Of a stretch of 45,104 nucleotides of DNA, positions 26,648 to 34,531 are shown piece by piece. Below the pieces are notes generated by a model. It was not told the origin of the DNA. It did not search any database and saw only the letters and a program-made list of their open reading frames with translations. The DNA is taken from positions 1 through 45,104 of IMG/VR virus record IMGVR_UViG_3300037171_000044; one strand, given 5' to 3'. Made by a program: the position numbers and the translations under genes. Origin of the DNA: a virus. The number at the start of each line of letters is the position of its first letter. Position 1 is the first letter of the stretch.

Positions 26648-26719
26648 GCTGCCATGCAGGACTCGAACCTGCATCTAGTTCCGAACGGGAACCATCCTAC
26701 CAATTGGACGAATGGCAGC
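26648..26719 (-). tRNA. tRNA-like element with abnormal anticodon arm (isotype undetermined)
   Basis: On the minus strand the acceptor CTGCCAT pairs with ATGGCAG (8 bp if the outer G-C is counted). The D stem GTCC/GGAT encloses AATTGGTA, and the T arm GCAGG-TTCGAGT-CCTGC is canonical. The anticodon arm is odd: GGTTC/GAACT leaves loop CCGTTCG, giving GTT (Asn) but with C at position 33 and no base 26. The alternative GTTCC/GGAAC leaves only a 5-nt loop. No CCA is encoded. It lies in the gap between the HTH and primase-helicase genes. It may be a decayed tRNA or a tRNA mimic. Confidence 0.6.
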
Positions 26720-26734
26720 AAGGCGAAGGGCTAA

Positions 26735-26914
26735 CTACTTGAGCGGCCGACCAACCTTGCGGATCGTCTTGCCATGCTCAATGAGCACACGACGGATCAC
26801 GACGACGTTGAAACCGTGGACATCGCCGATGATCTTCATGCCTACCCCGGCGTCGTATCGTTCGCATATCTTGCGAACCTGGGCCGGGGAAACTTCTCTA
26901 CGTTGTCGTGACAT
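26735..26914 (-). CDS. Small HTH resolvase-like DNA-binding protein
   Basis: A 59-residue protein from ATG 26914 with GGAG upstream; a longer start at 26959 lacks a ribosome site. It reads as one helix-turn-helix unit (SPAQVRKICERYDAGVGMK, then IIGDVHGFNVVVIRRVLIE) ending in basic KTIRKVGRPLK, like the C-terminal HTH of resolvases and Hin-type recombinases but without a catalytic domain. It probably binds DNA as a small regulator. It lies between the ssDNA-binding gene and the tRNA-like element. Confidence 0.7.
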   Translation of the reverse strand: MSRQRREVSPAQVRKICERYDAGVGMKIIGDVHGFNVVVIRRVLIEHGKTIRKVGRPLK

Positions 26915-26995
26915 TGGATTCTCCAAAGAGTCCCGGCGACCCGGGCCGCCAGCACACACCGCTGGGCATTCGGGCCGGGGTTGGCCGGGCGCAGG

Positions 26996-27847
26996 CTAGA
27001 ACACGCTGACCTGGGCAAGCACGGCATTCTTGACCGTGAGCCAATCGGCCGACGTGAATGCGTCCTCGGCCTTGCCGATCTTCGTTGCTTCGGCGATCCA
27101 CACCTCGGCGAGCTTCTCGTCCGTGATATCCTTCTGCTTCAACTCGCTGACGCTGGCCCAGGCCGAGTCCTTGGTTTCAATCGTAGCCGGGGCAGGCGGT
27201 GGGGTAGCCGGGGCACCCGTCGATGGAGAGGTAATGCTCACAGCGGGAACGGCGGTAGCCAATGCCGGGGCAGGGGTAGGGTTTGTCGCCGGTGCCTTGG
27301 CCTTCTGACTCTTGGGTGGGGCCTTGACCTTGGCCGAAGTCGGGGCCTTGGCGGGGGCCGCTGTTGGAGCCGAACCTTGGAGAGCGCCGCCCAGCTTGGC
27401 AGTCAAGCCCTGGAGCTTGCTGGCGTCGAACTTGGGCAACTGCTTAACGGGATTCGCGTCGGCGGTGTCGATCCACGAAACCTGGAAGGACTTGACGCCG
27501 TTATACTCGTGATCTTCCACGCGGAACAGGATCAAGGTCTCGTCCACCTTGAGATTGGCGAGGCTCTCGAAGTCCTTGCCCGGCCACCCGAAGACCTTCT
27601 TGAGCTGTTTGGCGTTCAGGAGTTCCTTCCAGCCGGTAGCCGACTGCTGATCCGGCGTGTAGAGGACGAGGTACGCCGTCATGCCCTGGTCGTACTCAGC
27701 CCAGTTAGTGTACTCACCCTTTTCTCCATCATAGTATTCAAGGGCTTGAACTTGGGCCACCCATTGAGGGAAGCCGTTTCTGGTTTCGGATACCCCGTGG
27801 TCAGTCACCTTCCCACGGAATGTCCCCGCTCTGTCAATCGCGTTCAT
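26996..27847 (-). CDS. Probable ssDNA-binding protein (OB-fold-like) with long disordered linker
   Basis: A 283-residue protein. Residues 1-130 have beta-rich OB-like pattern (RAGTFRGKVTDHGVSET, NGFPQWVAQVQALEYYDG, GMTAYLVLYT, DETLILFRVED). Residues ~155-235 are a Pro/Ala/Lys/Thr-rich linker, and the last ~45 residues are helical (DSAWASVSELKQKDITDEKLAEVW). Phage ssDNA-binding proteins commonly sit beside Sak4-like ATPases as here, but the acidic tip typical of SSB is absent. It has its own promoter at 27890-27917. Identity is inferred from context. Confidence 0.5.
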   Translation of the reverse strand: MNAIDRAGTFRGKVTDHGVSETRNGFPQWVAQVQALEYYDGEKGEYTNWAEYDQGMTAYLVLYTPDQQSATGWKELLNAKQLKKVFGWPGKDFESLANLKVDETLILFRVEDHEYNGVKSFQVSWIDTADANPVKQLPKFDASKLQGLTAKLGGALQGSAPTAAPAKAPTSAKVKAPPKSQKAKAPATNPTPAPALATAVPAVSITSPSTGAPATPPPAPATIETKDSAWASVSELKQKDITDEKLAEVWIAEATKIGKAEDAFTSADWLTVKNAVLAQVSVF

Positions 27848-27889
27848 AGTTCTCTCCGTCCATTTAGGACTTGTACAAGGTAGATGTAC

Positions 27890-27917
27890 ATCTTACCACA
27901 ATTGTTCGGATTGTCAA
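27890..27917 (-). promoter_or_regulatory. Sigma70 extended -10 promoter upstream of the ssDNA-binding gene
   Basis: TTGACA (27917-27912) and TAAGAT (27895-27890) on the minus strand, 16 bp apart, with TGG before the -10. It sits in the 73-base gap between the GroES and ssDNA-binding genes. Confidence 0.7.
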
Positions 27918-27920
27918 GAC

Positions 27921-28238
27921 CTAATCGCGAATAATTCCGATGATATCGGTGATATCGCACAAGGCACACGGCGTGCCATCATCCAGCACTACGGGATAGG
28001 GTGTCACCCGCGATCCTTGTTGGGTCTGTTGCTGGTGTTGGGCCAGCATCACGCGATCTCCTGGCTTGACATCCGGGGTGATCTGCTTGCCGCCGTCCCA
28101 CCGGCCGGGGCCGACAGCCCGGACGACGCCGGTAATAAAGATGTCGCCGAAGCCATCAGGCAAGACCAGCCCGCCCGGTGTCTTCTTGTTCTTGGGGTCC
28201 AGTACGACGGTGACGAACGCATGAATCGGTTGGAACAC
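27921..28238 (-). CDS. Co-chaperonin GroES homologue (Cpn10)
   Basis: A 105-residue protein, close to the ~95-105 usual length. It has the GroES mobile-loop motif (KKTPGGLVLPDGFG, about 18-31, with LVL in place of the IVL tripeptide that docks on GroEL). The core strand VRAVGPGRWDGGK (about 39-51), the VKPGDRVML turn (57-65) and the C-terminal ITDIIGIIRD follow. It would cap host GroEL with an altered cage, as T4 gp31 does for its capsid protein. No GroEL gene is present. It lies between the Sak4-like ATPase and ssDNA-binding genes in the early operon. Confidence 0.85.
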   Translation of the reverse strand: MFQPIHAFVTVVLDPKNKKTPGGLVLPDGFGDIFITGVVRAVGPGRWDGGKQITPDVKPGDRVMLAQHQQQTQQGSRVTPYPVVLDDGTPCALCDITDIIGIIRD

Positions 28239-29159
28239 TTATTTCTCCTCGGTTGGGAACAATATCTGCCACAGAGAATCATCGGCCGGGGTCTCGAACG
28301 AGATCACGGCGTCGGTTAGGGTCCGGGTCTTGGCGAAGTACGACGGGTCGGACGGCATGGTGAAGATCGCCCTAGTTGTGGCACCGCTGATCTTCCCGGC
28401 GTGATCCTTGACGTGCCCTTTGTTGTCCACTTCCGACCGGGCACCCGTCACCTGCTGGCTTATGTAGTCAATTTTGAATACATGGTCGGCCCACTCGCAG
28501 GCAAAGCCCCGCGTTGTGAAGGACTGCTTACTGTCCGGGCCGGGCGAGTAAAGCTTCGGCCCGTCCTGGAGATAGTTGCCGCCGCTGGCGTTGGCGATCA
28601 CGACAGGGCATTGCTGGCAAAGCACCACAACGTTTTTGCCCTGCCGCACGAGGCCGTCCAGGTCCGAGAATACCAGCCGCATCACGTCGAACATGTGCTG
28701 GTAGCCCTTGCCGTAACCGTAGTCTTCGATCCGCTGGACGCGGCTGCCCTTCTCGTGGGGGATCGTGTCGATGACATTCTGCATGGCAAGAAGCTCCAGC
28801 ATGGTGCCGGTGTCGATCACGACTGTCTTGGCGTCGGCGAATAGGCCGGGCTGGTGCAGGGCATCGCGGACATCCTGGAACGTTTCGACGCCGGGGATGC
28901 GGCGGATCGGTTCGCCTGTCTTGGGGTTGCGAACCATTCGGCCGCCGTCGTCAAGCCCGATGAATACCGGGGCCGGGGCCATAGACGCCAGCGTGGTCTT
29001 GCCCTTGCCACTGGCCGCGTAGATGATGAACTTCTGGCCTTCACCAGCGCCATCCCAGGTCTCGACCTTGAAGGTTTTAGCGGGCTGCTTCTGGACCTGG
29101 GGTGCAGTCGGAGCCTTGGGGGGTAACTTCGTTTTGATCGATGGGGGTAGCGGGGGCAT
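28239..29159 (-). CDS. Sak4-like RecA-fold ATPase (AAA_24 type)
   Basis: A 306-residue protein. After a Pro/Lys-rich N-terminus it carries Walker A AASGKGKTTLAS (about 48-59), the aspartate-rich LDDGGRMV next to it, Walker B KTVVIDTGTM (about 111-120) and an arginine-rich middle. This is the layout of phage Sak4/AAA_24 recombinases that load on ssDNA and promote annealing. GGAGAAAACTA-ATG gives a strong start. It partners by position with the ssDNA-binding protein downstream and the Cas4-like nuclease upstream. It overlaps the preceding gene by 83 bases in another frame. Confidence 0.75.
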   Translation of the reverse strand: MPPLPPSIKTKLPPKAPTAPQVQKQPAKTFKVETWDGAGEGQKFIIYAASGKGKTTLASMAPAPVFIGLDDGGRMVRNPKTGEPIRRIPGVETFQDVRDALHQPGLFADAKTVVIDTGTMLELLAMQNVIDTIPHEKGSRVQRIEDYGYGKGYQHMFDVMRLVFSDLDGLVRQGKNVVVLCQQCPVVIANASGGNYLQDGPKLYSPGPDSKQSFTTRGFACEWADHVFKIDYISQQVTGARSEVDNKGHVKDHAGKISGATTRAIFTMPSDPSYFAKTRTLTDAVISFETPADDSLWQILFPTEEK

Positions 29160-29409
29160 TAGTTTTCTCCGGTTGGGTTATCGCACGTAAACTATGGTAC
29201 AAGGTATCCACAGAACGAGACCAGGGTTCTTGATCGTTCTCCAATTCCGATATAATGGTACGACATAGAAATAGTAGCCAACCACCCTCTAACGCACTAT
29301 CCATATTACGAATAAGGTAGCCGAATTCTTCCGGTGTGATCTGTGGAAGATCAACACTAAACGAAGAAGTCGTATCGTCGCATTCGATTCTAAATTCCAT
29401 ATGTTCCAT
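29077..29409 (-). CDS. Hypothetical protein
   Basis: A 110-residue protein from ATG 29409 with GAGGAATAATC upstream. It is acidic with predicted beta then alpha content (FRIECDDTTSSFSVDLP, EEFGYLIRNMDSALEGGW) and a hydrophilic tail. The tail (29077-29159) overlaps the start of the ATPase gene in a second frame. It fills what would otherwise be a 250-base gap. I do not recognise it. Confidence 0.6.
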   Translation of the reverse strand: MEHMEFRIECDDTTSSFSVDLPQITPEEFGYLIRNMDSALEGGWLLFLCRTIISELENDQEPWSRSVDTLYHSLRAITQPEKTNAPATPIDQNEVTPQGSDCTPGPEAAR

Positions 29410-29411
29410 GA

Positions 29412-30680
29412 TTATTCCTCGGTTGTTTCGGGTTGGGTTAGGACGACCGTAGCGTTTAAACGCTTGTATCCTGGGGGCACGGTCACGCCGTCGCAACAAG
29501 CGACGTTGTTGTAACAGATCGGACAGTACGAGCACTTGAATGTAGCTTCACACTGGTTGCCGTTCTCGTACCAAAATCCGGTGCGTTCCATTTCAGCCAT
29601 CATCTTCTGGAGTGCCCATATCTGGTACTCAAAGTTCTTGAGTTCGGCATCGGTAAAGGACACTTCGCGGACGGCAAAGTAAAACTCCGGGCGGGTCGTC
29701 ATGTCCTGGAGGAGCCGGGCACCGAACATGCCGGGCGTTTCACGAATCGAATAGGGCACTGGACCCGAACTTCCGTCTTTGCGGGGTTTCGGTACGGCCC
29801 CAAACTCGAATTTGACGTTGAATCCGTCAACGGCTATCTCGCAGGGACCATAACCCGGAACGCCGTTAGACCCCATTGAAACAGTCGTAGCCACTAATTG
29901 TTCTATCTTGAACTTTTGCCCGCAGTAGTCACCAGTCCTGACAAATTCCGCGGATTCGGCCATCGTCAACTTGCTCGGTTTGATCGTCGGCTTGTGCCAT
30001 ACGTCGTGCAGGAGGCCAGACGGCTGGCCCTGGGGCAAGTTAAGATCACGGCAGGCCAGGATGTAATACTTGCTCTGCACATCTTTGCGAAGTCGGTCCC
30101 AATAGCTGGAGCCGGAGTCGATGGACTTCGAGCTTGACTTGTGTTCGCCGATGAACAAGCGACCGCTGCCTTTGTGCCGCATGAGCCGGTCGATCTTGCC
30201 GATCCGGACAAAGGTCGGAGTCTTGTGCCCCGTCTCCGGGTTCACCAGAGGCAACTCGAACTTCATCTCCGTCGCCACAGTCTCGTATTCACTGGAGCCA
30301 GCCGGGTGCAGCCAGTGGTAGGCGGCGAGGGAGTTGGCGATGATCTCCCGCTCGACGGCCCAATCAGTCGGGTCGGCGTAGTCGGGGATGGTCTGGTATA
30401 CCATCGTCGCCATGTCTACCGCTATTTCCAACCGGTTATCGTCGGTAATTACGATTGCTTCCGATACCCCGGCGTCATCAATTTGCGTAGCGATAGTTGA
30501 TCCGGCGGGTTTCTCTAGCACTTCCAACCCGATATGCCAGGCGGTGCCCATGCGGGGTGCCGTGTCATCGACGGCCTTGCTAAGCCCTTCCACGTAATGC
30601 AGGCGGTACCGGGTCGGGCAGGCAAGGAAGGCGGCGATGCTGGATGCTGATACGAACTTCTTTGTGCATGTTGTTTCCAT
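29412..30680 (-). CDS. Cas4/RecB-like PD-(D/E)XK nuclease with cysteine cluster
   Basis: A 422-residue protein from ATG 30680; an earlier start would overlap the upstream gene. N-terminal FVSASSIAAFLACPTRYRL (C21) and GTAWHIGLE are the helicase-nuclease family entry motifs. The catalytic core is D164 (KIDRLMR) and E179/K181 (FIGEHKSS). The C-terminal cysteines CEATFKCSYCPICYNNVACC (377, 383, 386, 389, 395, 396) are those that ligate an Fe-S cluster in Cas4/AddB-type nucleases. It would process DNA ends for the adjacent recombination genes. Confidence 0.85.
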   Translation of the reverse strand: METTCTKKFVSASSIAAFLACPTRYRLHYVEGLSKAVDDTAPRMGTAWHIGLEVLEKPAGSTIATQIDDAGVSEAIVITDDNRLEIAVDMATMVYQTIPDYADPTDWAVEREIIANSLAAYHWLHPAGSSEYETVATEMKFELPLVNPETGHKTPTFVRIGKIDRLMRHKGSGRLFIGEHKSSSKSIDSGSSYWDRLRKDVQSKYYILACRDLNLPQGQPSGLLHDVWHKPTIKPSKLTMAESAEFVRTGDYCGQKFKIEQLVATTVSMGSNGVPGYGPCEIAVDGFNVKFEFGAVPKPRKDGSSGPVPYSIRETPGMFGARLLQDMTTRPEFYFAVREVSFTDAELKNFEYQIWALQKMMAEMERTGFWYENGNQCEATFKCSYCPICYNNVACCDGVTVPPGYKRLNATVVLTQPETTEE

Positions 30681-30681
30681 A

Positions 30682-30900
30682 TTATTCCCATTCCAAGGAC
30701 AGGGTAAAGTTAGCAGCTTGTTGGGCACACAATAGACGCACGAGGGCGAGGAGGTCTTCCCGGTCAAATTCTGTGATTTCCATAGTTCGCCAAGTAACTT
30801 CAGAGGGAACTCCAGAAATCATGGGGGGCACCCTGAATTTATCCAGGGCCTTCTTTAGTACTTCCTTATATGTCAATGCGCCACAATGCGGGCAACTCAT
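30682..30900 (-). CDS. Small protein with CPHC motif
   Basis: A 72-residue protein with GTGAGG 4 nt before ATG. It starts MSCPHCGALTYKEVLKK; only one cysteine pair is visible, so a full zinc ribbon is not assured. The rest is acidic and helical (EFDREDLLALVRLLCAQQAANF). Its stop lies one base before the nuclease ATG. It is the first gene after the promoter at 30922-30949. Function unknown. Confidence 0.6.
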   Translation of the reverse strand: MSCPHCGALTYKEVLKKALDKFRVPPMISGVPSEVTWRTMEITEFDREDLLALVRLLCAQQAANFTLSLEWE

Positions 30901-30921
30901 AAAACCTCACTTGTTAAAACC

Positions 30922-30949
30922 AGTATACCAGAATTGTTTTATTTGTCAA
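30922..30949 (-). promoter_or_regulatory. Sigma70 extended -10 promoter before the nuclease / Sak4 operon
   Basis: TTGACA (30949-30944) and TATACT (30927-30922) on the minus strand, 16 bp apart, with TGG before the -10. A dyad ATTTGT-CAATC-ACAAAT (30941-30957) spans the -35. It is the strongest -10 of the set. It begins 22 bases before the CPHC gene. Confidence 0.8.
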
Positions 30950-31324
30950 TCACAAATTCAAATATTGATCGACAAAATCCGCTAATGAATCCGTCAGGAT
31001 ATACCAGCCCCCGGCATCCTGAATCTTCCGCTGCATCTGTACTTGGTCGTCGCGCTGCCGCCCACCCGGAGCCTTGCATTCGACCCCCAGGAATCGCCCA
31101 CCGGGGATCAAACATGTCAGGTCGGGCCATCCAGCCGGGATGCCGCAGCCCATACCCAGTCCCATGCGATTCAGGATACCAGCATCGGTGACTGCCAAGA
31201 CGACGCCACGACTAATCAGCCATACCGCGATAGCCTTCTGGACCGCCTTCTCTGGTGCCTTGCGACGACGGCGGGGGGCGTTGCCCTTAATCGCCTTGTT
31301 GTAGAGTTCATCTTCGAGGGTCAT
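30950..31324 (-). CDS. VRR-NUC family nuclease
   Basis: A 124-residue protein with AGGAG before ATG. A basic N-terminus (RRRRKAPEKAVQKAIAVW) leads to the VRR-NUC core: GWPDLTCLIPGGRFLGVE then CKAPGGRQ, with D68, E82 and K84 as the PD-(D/E)XK catalytic triad, and GGWYILTDSLADF. Phage members act as structure-specific nucleases or resolvases. It would belong with the nearby replication and recombination genes. It overlaps the next leftward gene start. Confidence 0.85.
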   Translation of the reverse strand: MTLEDELYNKAIKGNAPRRRRKAPEKAVQKAIAVWLISRGVVLAVTDAGILNRMGLGMGCGIPAGWPDLTCLIPGGRFLGVECKAPGGRQRDDQVQMQRKIQDAGGWYILTDSLADFVDQYLNL

Positions 31325-31542
31325 AGAAATCTCCTATCGTATCCCGCCAGCCAGCCCATGTGCCACGACACCCATTCAGGTTCGCCTAAGACGTACGGAT
31401 TGTTAACTGGCGACAGCCCGGCGTCGAACGCCTTGCGACCTTGGAGGGCACTGTGCCAGCGTTCGCCGTGCCGACCGGCGTCACGGGCATCGGCCATCTT
31501 CTTGCGGAGCTTGGCGGCTATTGAAAACGCAGGGCGTCCCAT
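31321..31542 (-). CDS. Ribosome-modulation-factor-like small protein
   Basis: A 73-residue protein. The stretch GRKAFDAGLSPVNNPYVLG, then EWVSWHMGWLAGYD, has the spacing of the RMF/CrpP family (G..AF..G...NPY....W..GW). A basic N-terminus precedes it (RPAFSIAAKLRKKMADARD). RMF itself dimerises 70S ribosomes, and phage relatives may alter host translation. Function here is inferred from weak similarity. It overlaps neighbours at both ends. Confidence 0.5.
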   Translation of the reverse strand: MGRPAFSIAAKLRKKMADARDAGRHGERWHSALQGRKAFDAGLSPVNNPYVLGEPEWVSWHMGWLAGYDRRFL

Positions 31543-31769
31543 CGTCTCAATCCTCGGCCCGTCCAGGAGCCGTCTAACCGACCAATAAGCGTTTCGATCT
31601 CGTCCAGGGTCATCGGAGGATGATCCTTGAACCGGGCCTGCACGAGTGGATTCATGTGAGGCAGAATCTCGTCTCGGGCGACTGCGTTTTCCAGCCAGCG
31701 GCCCCAGGTACGGAGGGCGGCACAGACCTGGGCGGTCTCGCGGGGCGTGAGTTTATGCTTTTGGGCCAC
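31518..31769 (-). CDS. Hypothetical protein
   Basis: An 83-residue protein if the GTG at 31769 is used. The only earlier ATG (31901) would make it run 149 bases inside the next gene. The sequence is helical (KLTPRETAQVCAALRTWGRW) with MTLDEIETLIGRLDGSWTG near the end. No recognised family. Overlaps with neighbours (17 and 25 bases) suggest tight coupling. Confidence 0.5.
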   Translation of the reverse strand: MAQKHKLTPRETAQVCAALRTWGRWLENAVARDEILPHMNPLVQARFKDHPPMTLDEIETLIGRLDGSWTGRGLRRWDALRFQ

Positions 31770-31971
31770 AGTCCACCAAGCCTTCCCGGGCAACGATTCG
31801 GCGGCGGAGTTCTTCCTGCTTCTCCGCGAGGGTGCCAGAAATTTCGGGGCACTGAATGCGCCCGTGGTGCGTCGGCGAACTATCCACCCGCCACTCCACA
31901 TAATATGTAGGATCAGTACCGGGCCGCAATTTGTCGTACATAGGTTGTGTCGCGTATTCGAGTATTATCAT
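31753..31971 (-). CDS. Hypothetical protein
   Basis: A 72-residue protein from ATG 31971 preceded by GAGGATCGAAC. The start overlaps the preceding stop (ATGA). The body is mixed beta and helix (MIILEYATQPMYDKLRPG, AEKQEELRRRIVAREG). No recognised family; co-transcribed with the polymerase gene. Confidence 0.6.
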   Translation of the reverse strand: MIILEYATQPMYDKLRPGTDPTYYVEWRVDSSPTHHGRIQCPEISGTLAEKQEELRRRIVAREGLVDCGPKA

Positions 31972-32246
31972 GTTCGATCCTCGCGAACCGATGCCACCAG
32001 TAGGCCGACATAGGAGAACCACTTCTCTTGCTCCACATCTTCGCCGCGATGAATGGCGAACGCAGTTAAATACGCCAAAGCATAGTGGTCTAACAAATGG
32101 GCGTCGTCCACGTAAACTCGCTTGGGGGTCCTGTGAACTTCTTCGTCCATCATCCCATGTATATACCCGGAGAGGAACCGGGGTGTCCAGTGTGGGTGTG
32201 CCAACTTTAACTTCTGGTACGCCGCCTCTTGCTCAACATTAGTCAT
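31968..32246 (-). CDS. Hypothetical protein
   Basis: A 92-residue protein that starts 8 bases inside the end of the polymerase gene and stops on the next ATG. Motifs such as HPHWTPRFLSGYIHGMMDEE and HYALAYLTAFAIHRGED suggest a helical, histidine-rich fold. It is coupled to the polymerase gene. Function unknown. Confidence 0.6.
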   Translation of the reverse strand: MTNVEQEAAYQKLKLAHPHWTPRFLSGYIHGMMDEEVHRTPKRVYVDDAHLLDHYALAYLTAFAIHRGEDVEQEKWFSYVGLLVASVREDRT

Positions 32247-34257
32247 ATCTTGATCCTATGGTTGCATCCACGTTAAGGGGCCAGCCTGTTGCCCACGCGG
32301 GCACGGTCTTCAAGGCGTCCGTCACACAAGCAAACGCCAATGTCTGTTGTTCGGTTGGCGTTGCTACTACTATACTATCATGCACGTGGAATGCAACCCT
32401 AAATCCGTGATCTTCGCAAAATAAAATCGCGTCGGCTAGGATATCGCGGGACATCGCTTGTACACAATTTTCGGTTAGGGTGCCGCCGTAGAGTTTTCCC
32501 CACTGGTAGCCAAGCTGGTTGTCTCGGTCGATGCCAGCGTGGGGGTAGAATAGTGCCCGACCAGAGGGCAATCGGAGCACGACAGTTGATCCGTCCTTAG
32601 ACAGCGATAAGCCCCGCAGGGTTTTGGGTTGACCATAACGCACCACGTATCTGAATGTATTTTCAATATCGGTCCAGAACTTAGGAACCATCCGATATGT
32701 GTTCCGGTAAATATCCACATACCGCTTGCACTCAGTTAAGTTTACTTGACCGGAGATCACAAAGGGCCGACCGTCCGGGTCTTCTTCTATAGATTCCAGC
32801 AGCCGATTGTGCCCCATACCATATCCTAGACCGAGAATACACTTTTTGCCGATGAACCGTCGCCCATATAAAAGCTTGTGGACCGGAGGTGGGTCATCTT
32901 TTTTGGGTTTTCGGCATGGGGCGGCGAAGGCTATTTCGGCAAAGGCCGAATATATATCGCGGTCGTCGCGGAACGCTTGGAGCAAGTCTTCTTGCCCCGC
33001 AATCCACGCCACGCCACGAGCCTCGATTTGCGCAGCGTCCGCGAGGATCAGAACATGACCCTCCGGGGCGACCAGGCAGTGTTTGATCTCTACTTGCAAG
33101 CCCTTACCCCGTGTAGGTAAATTCTGGAGATTCATGCCCTCGCCGCCCGACCAGCGACCCGTACTGGCACCGTAATAATTCAAGGGTATGGGCAATCGCC
33201 CACCGTTGGCCTTGGCCTGGGCAGACATCGACTTGATACGCTTGATATGGAGCGGGGTTGATTTCACGGTCTGCCGAGCAGCAATCAGGGCACGGACGCG
33301 GGGGTTGCGGTGTCTCTTGAGTTCTGCCAACGCGGAATCATCTTTTGCGAGTGCGGCGATCAGTTCCTTCTTACCCTGTTTCATCGGGACAACTTCGCCC
33401 GTCTCCGCAAGGGCAGCACCAAGTAAGGCGCAATAGCTTTTGTCGCCGCTGATCTCCTTGACGGCGATTCCTACAGGCATATCCTTGGCGACCTGGGCCT
33501 CCATCCTGGCGGCTAGGTCGGCGGCAAGTTTGGAATCAAATTCCAAATCAGAATCCCAGAACAGCCGAAGGGTATGAGCGGCCAGCCGAAGTTCGACTTC
33601 AGGCCGCGTCAGGCGGGGCAGGAGAAGGGCAACCAAATCCATCGTGCGTTCTGCATCATTCGTCGCGTACTGGCACATAGCAAGCCGCTGGTCGTCCGTC
33701 ATGGTCTTCCAGTGACAGCCCTCAAACTGCAAAGTTTCCCCCTTAGGGGGCAAGCCGTACTTCTCGCAGAGATGTTTGAGATCGTGCCGATCACGAGCAT
33801 CCACGTGTCGGGACAGGGCAAGGGTGTCCAGGATATAGGGCGGCGTGATGCCGTGCCGCTTGACCAGAATACAACTGTCAAATCTTGCGTTGTGCATTAC
33901 AATGGTGCATCGTTCCAAGTTCTTGCCATACTTCGATTGGAGGTAGCACAACTGTTCCTCCACGCCGGGCCAGAAGACCGCGGACTCTCGCCGCTCCGGG
34001 GTGGCAATAAGGCAAGCCACACCGAGTTCTTCATATCTGGCATCTTGGATATATTCGATTGTTGAAAGCGATCCCTTAGACCGGCCCATGTGATAGGTCT
34101 TCGAAAAGTAGCACTCGAAATCGAGCACGACGATCTCGGTCGGCCAACCCGCGTCCTTCAATACGGAAGACCAGCCTGCCCCGACGTTGACCGGCCCAGG
34201 TGGAGGTTGTACCTGGGAGGGAGGTATGGTCGGAAGGTTCGGGGCAGGCATGGTCAC
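32239..34257 (-). CDS. Family A DNA polymerase with 3'-5' exonuclease
   Basis: A 672-residue protein. A GTG at 34257 directly follows the upstream stop; ATG at 34251 is the alternative. Exonuclease: VVLDFECYF (D46, E48), MHNARFDSC (N123, D127) and QYATNDAERT (Y197, D201). Polymerase: YYGASTGRWSG (about 361-371), motif A LILADAAQIEARG (D407), motif B KKCILGLGYGMG (about 471-482) and motif C HVHDSIVV (H626, D627). Motif B has LGYGMG in place of NFG-Y, as in several phage family A enzymes. The N-terminal ~40 residues are a Pro-rich lead. It is the replicative polymerase, working with the primase-helicase at 24389-26635. Confidence 0.92.
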   Translation of the reverse strand: MTMPAPNLPTIPPSQVQPPPGPVNVGAGWSSVLKDAGWPTEIVVLDFECYFSKTYHMGRSKGSLSTIEYIQDARYEELGVACLIATPERRESAVFWPGVEEQLCYLQSKYGKNLERCTIVMHNARFDSCILVKRHGITPPYILDTLALSRHVDARDRHDLKHLCEKYGLPPKGETLQFEGCHWKTMTDDQRLAMCQYATNDAERTMDLVALLLPRLTRPEVELRLAAHTLRLFWDSDLEFDSKLAADLAARMEAQVAKDMPVGIAVKEISGDKSYCALLGAALAETGEVVPMKQGKKELIAALAKDDSALAELKRHRNPRVRALIAARQTVKSTPLHIKRIKSMSAQAKANGGRLPIPLNYYGASTGRWSGGEGMNLQNLPTRGKGLQVEIKHCLVAPEGHVLILADAAQIEARGVAWIAGQEDLLQAFRDDRDIYSAFAEIAFAAPCRKPKKDDPPPVHKLLYGRRFIGKKCILGLGYGMGHNRLLESIEEDPDGRPFVISGQVNLTECKRYVDIYRNTYRMVPKFWTDIENTFRYVVRYGQPKTLRGLSLSKDGSTVVLRLPSGRALFYPHAGIDRDNQLGYQWGKLYGGTLTENCVQAMSRDILADAILFCEDHGFRVAFHVHDSIVVATPTEQQTLAFACVTDALKTVPAWATGWPLNVDATIGSRYD

Positions 34258-34258
34258 G

Positions 34259-34531
34259 TTATTTCTTTTCCAATTTATCGGCTTGCAAAGCTACAAGGCG
34301 TTCAAATTGCCTTAGAAGATTGACGACTTGTGCCTGTAGTTCTCCGCACCTTTGCTCCGCAGTGTGACTCCGATTGTTAGCGGCGTCGGTATCGGCAGAA
34401 CACCGAGCGAGTTCCCTTACAGCCTGATTCCACTTTGTTTCAAGTTGGGCATTTTCCGCCCGTAGAGTAGTGTTGATCTGCCGGTATCTTGCCAAGGCAA
34501 GCTCATGCTGATTCTTGATAGAGAGTTTCAT
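34259..34531 (-). CDS. Coiled-coil small protein
   Basis: A 90-residue protein from ATG 34531 with GAGGAAAAGAA upstream; the start overlaps the preceding stop (ATGA). Heptad-like charged helices dominate (INTTLRAENAQLETKWNQ and AQVVNLLRQFERLVALQADK). A coiled-coil oligomer, possibly a polymerase or DNA-metabolism accessory protein; no recognised family. Confidence 0.6.
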   Translation of the reverse strand: MKLSIKNQHELALARYRQINTTLRAENAQLETKWNQAVRELARCSADTDAANNRSHTAEQRCGELQAQVVNLLRQFERLVALQADKLEKK

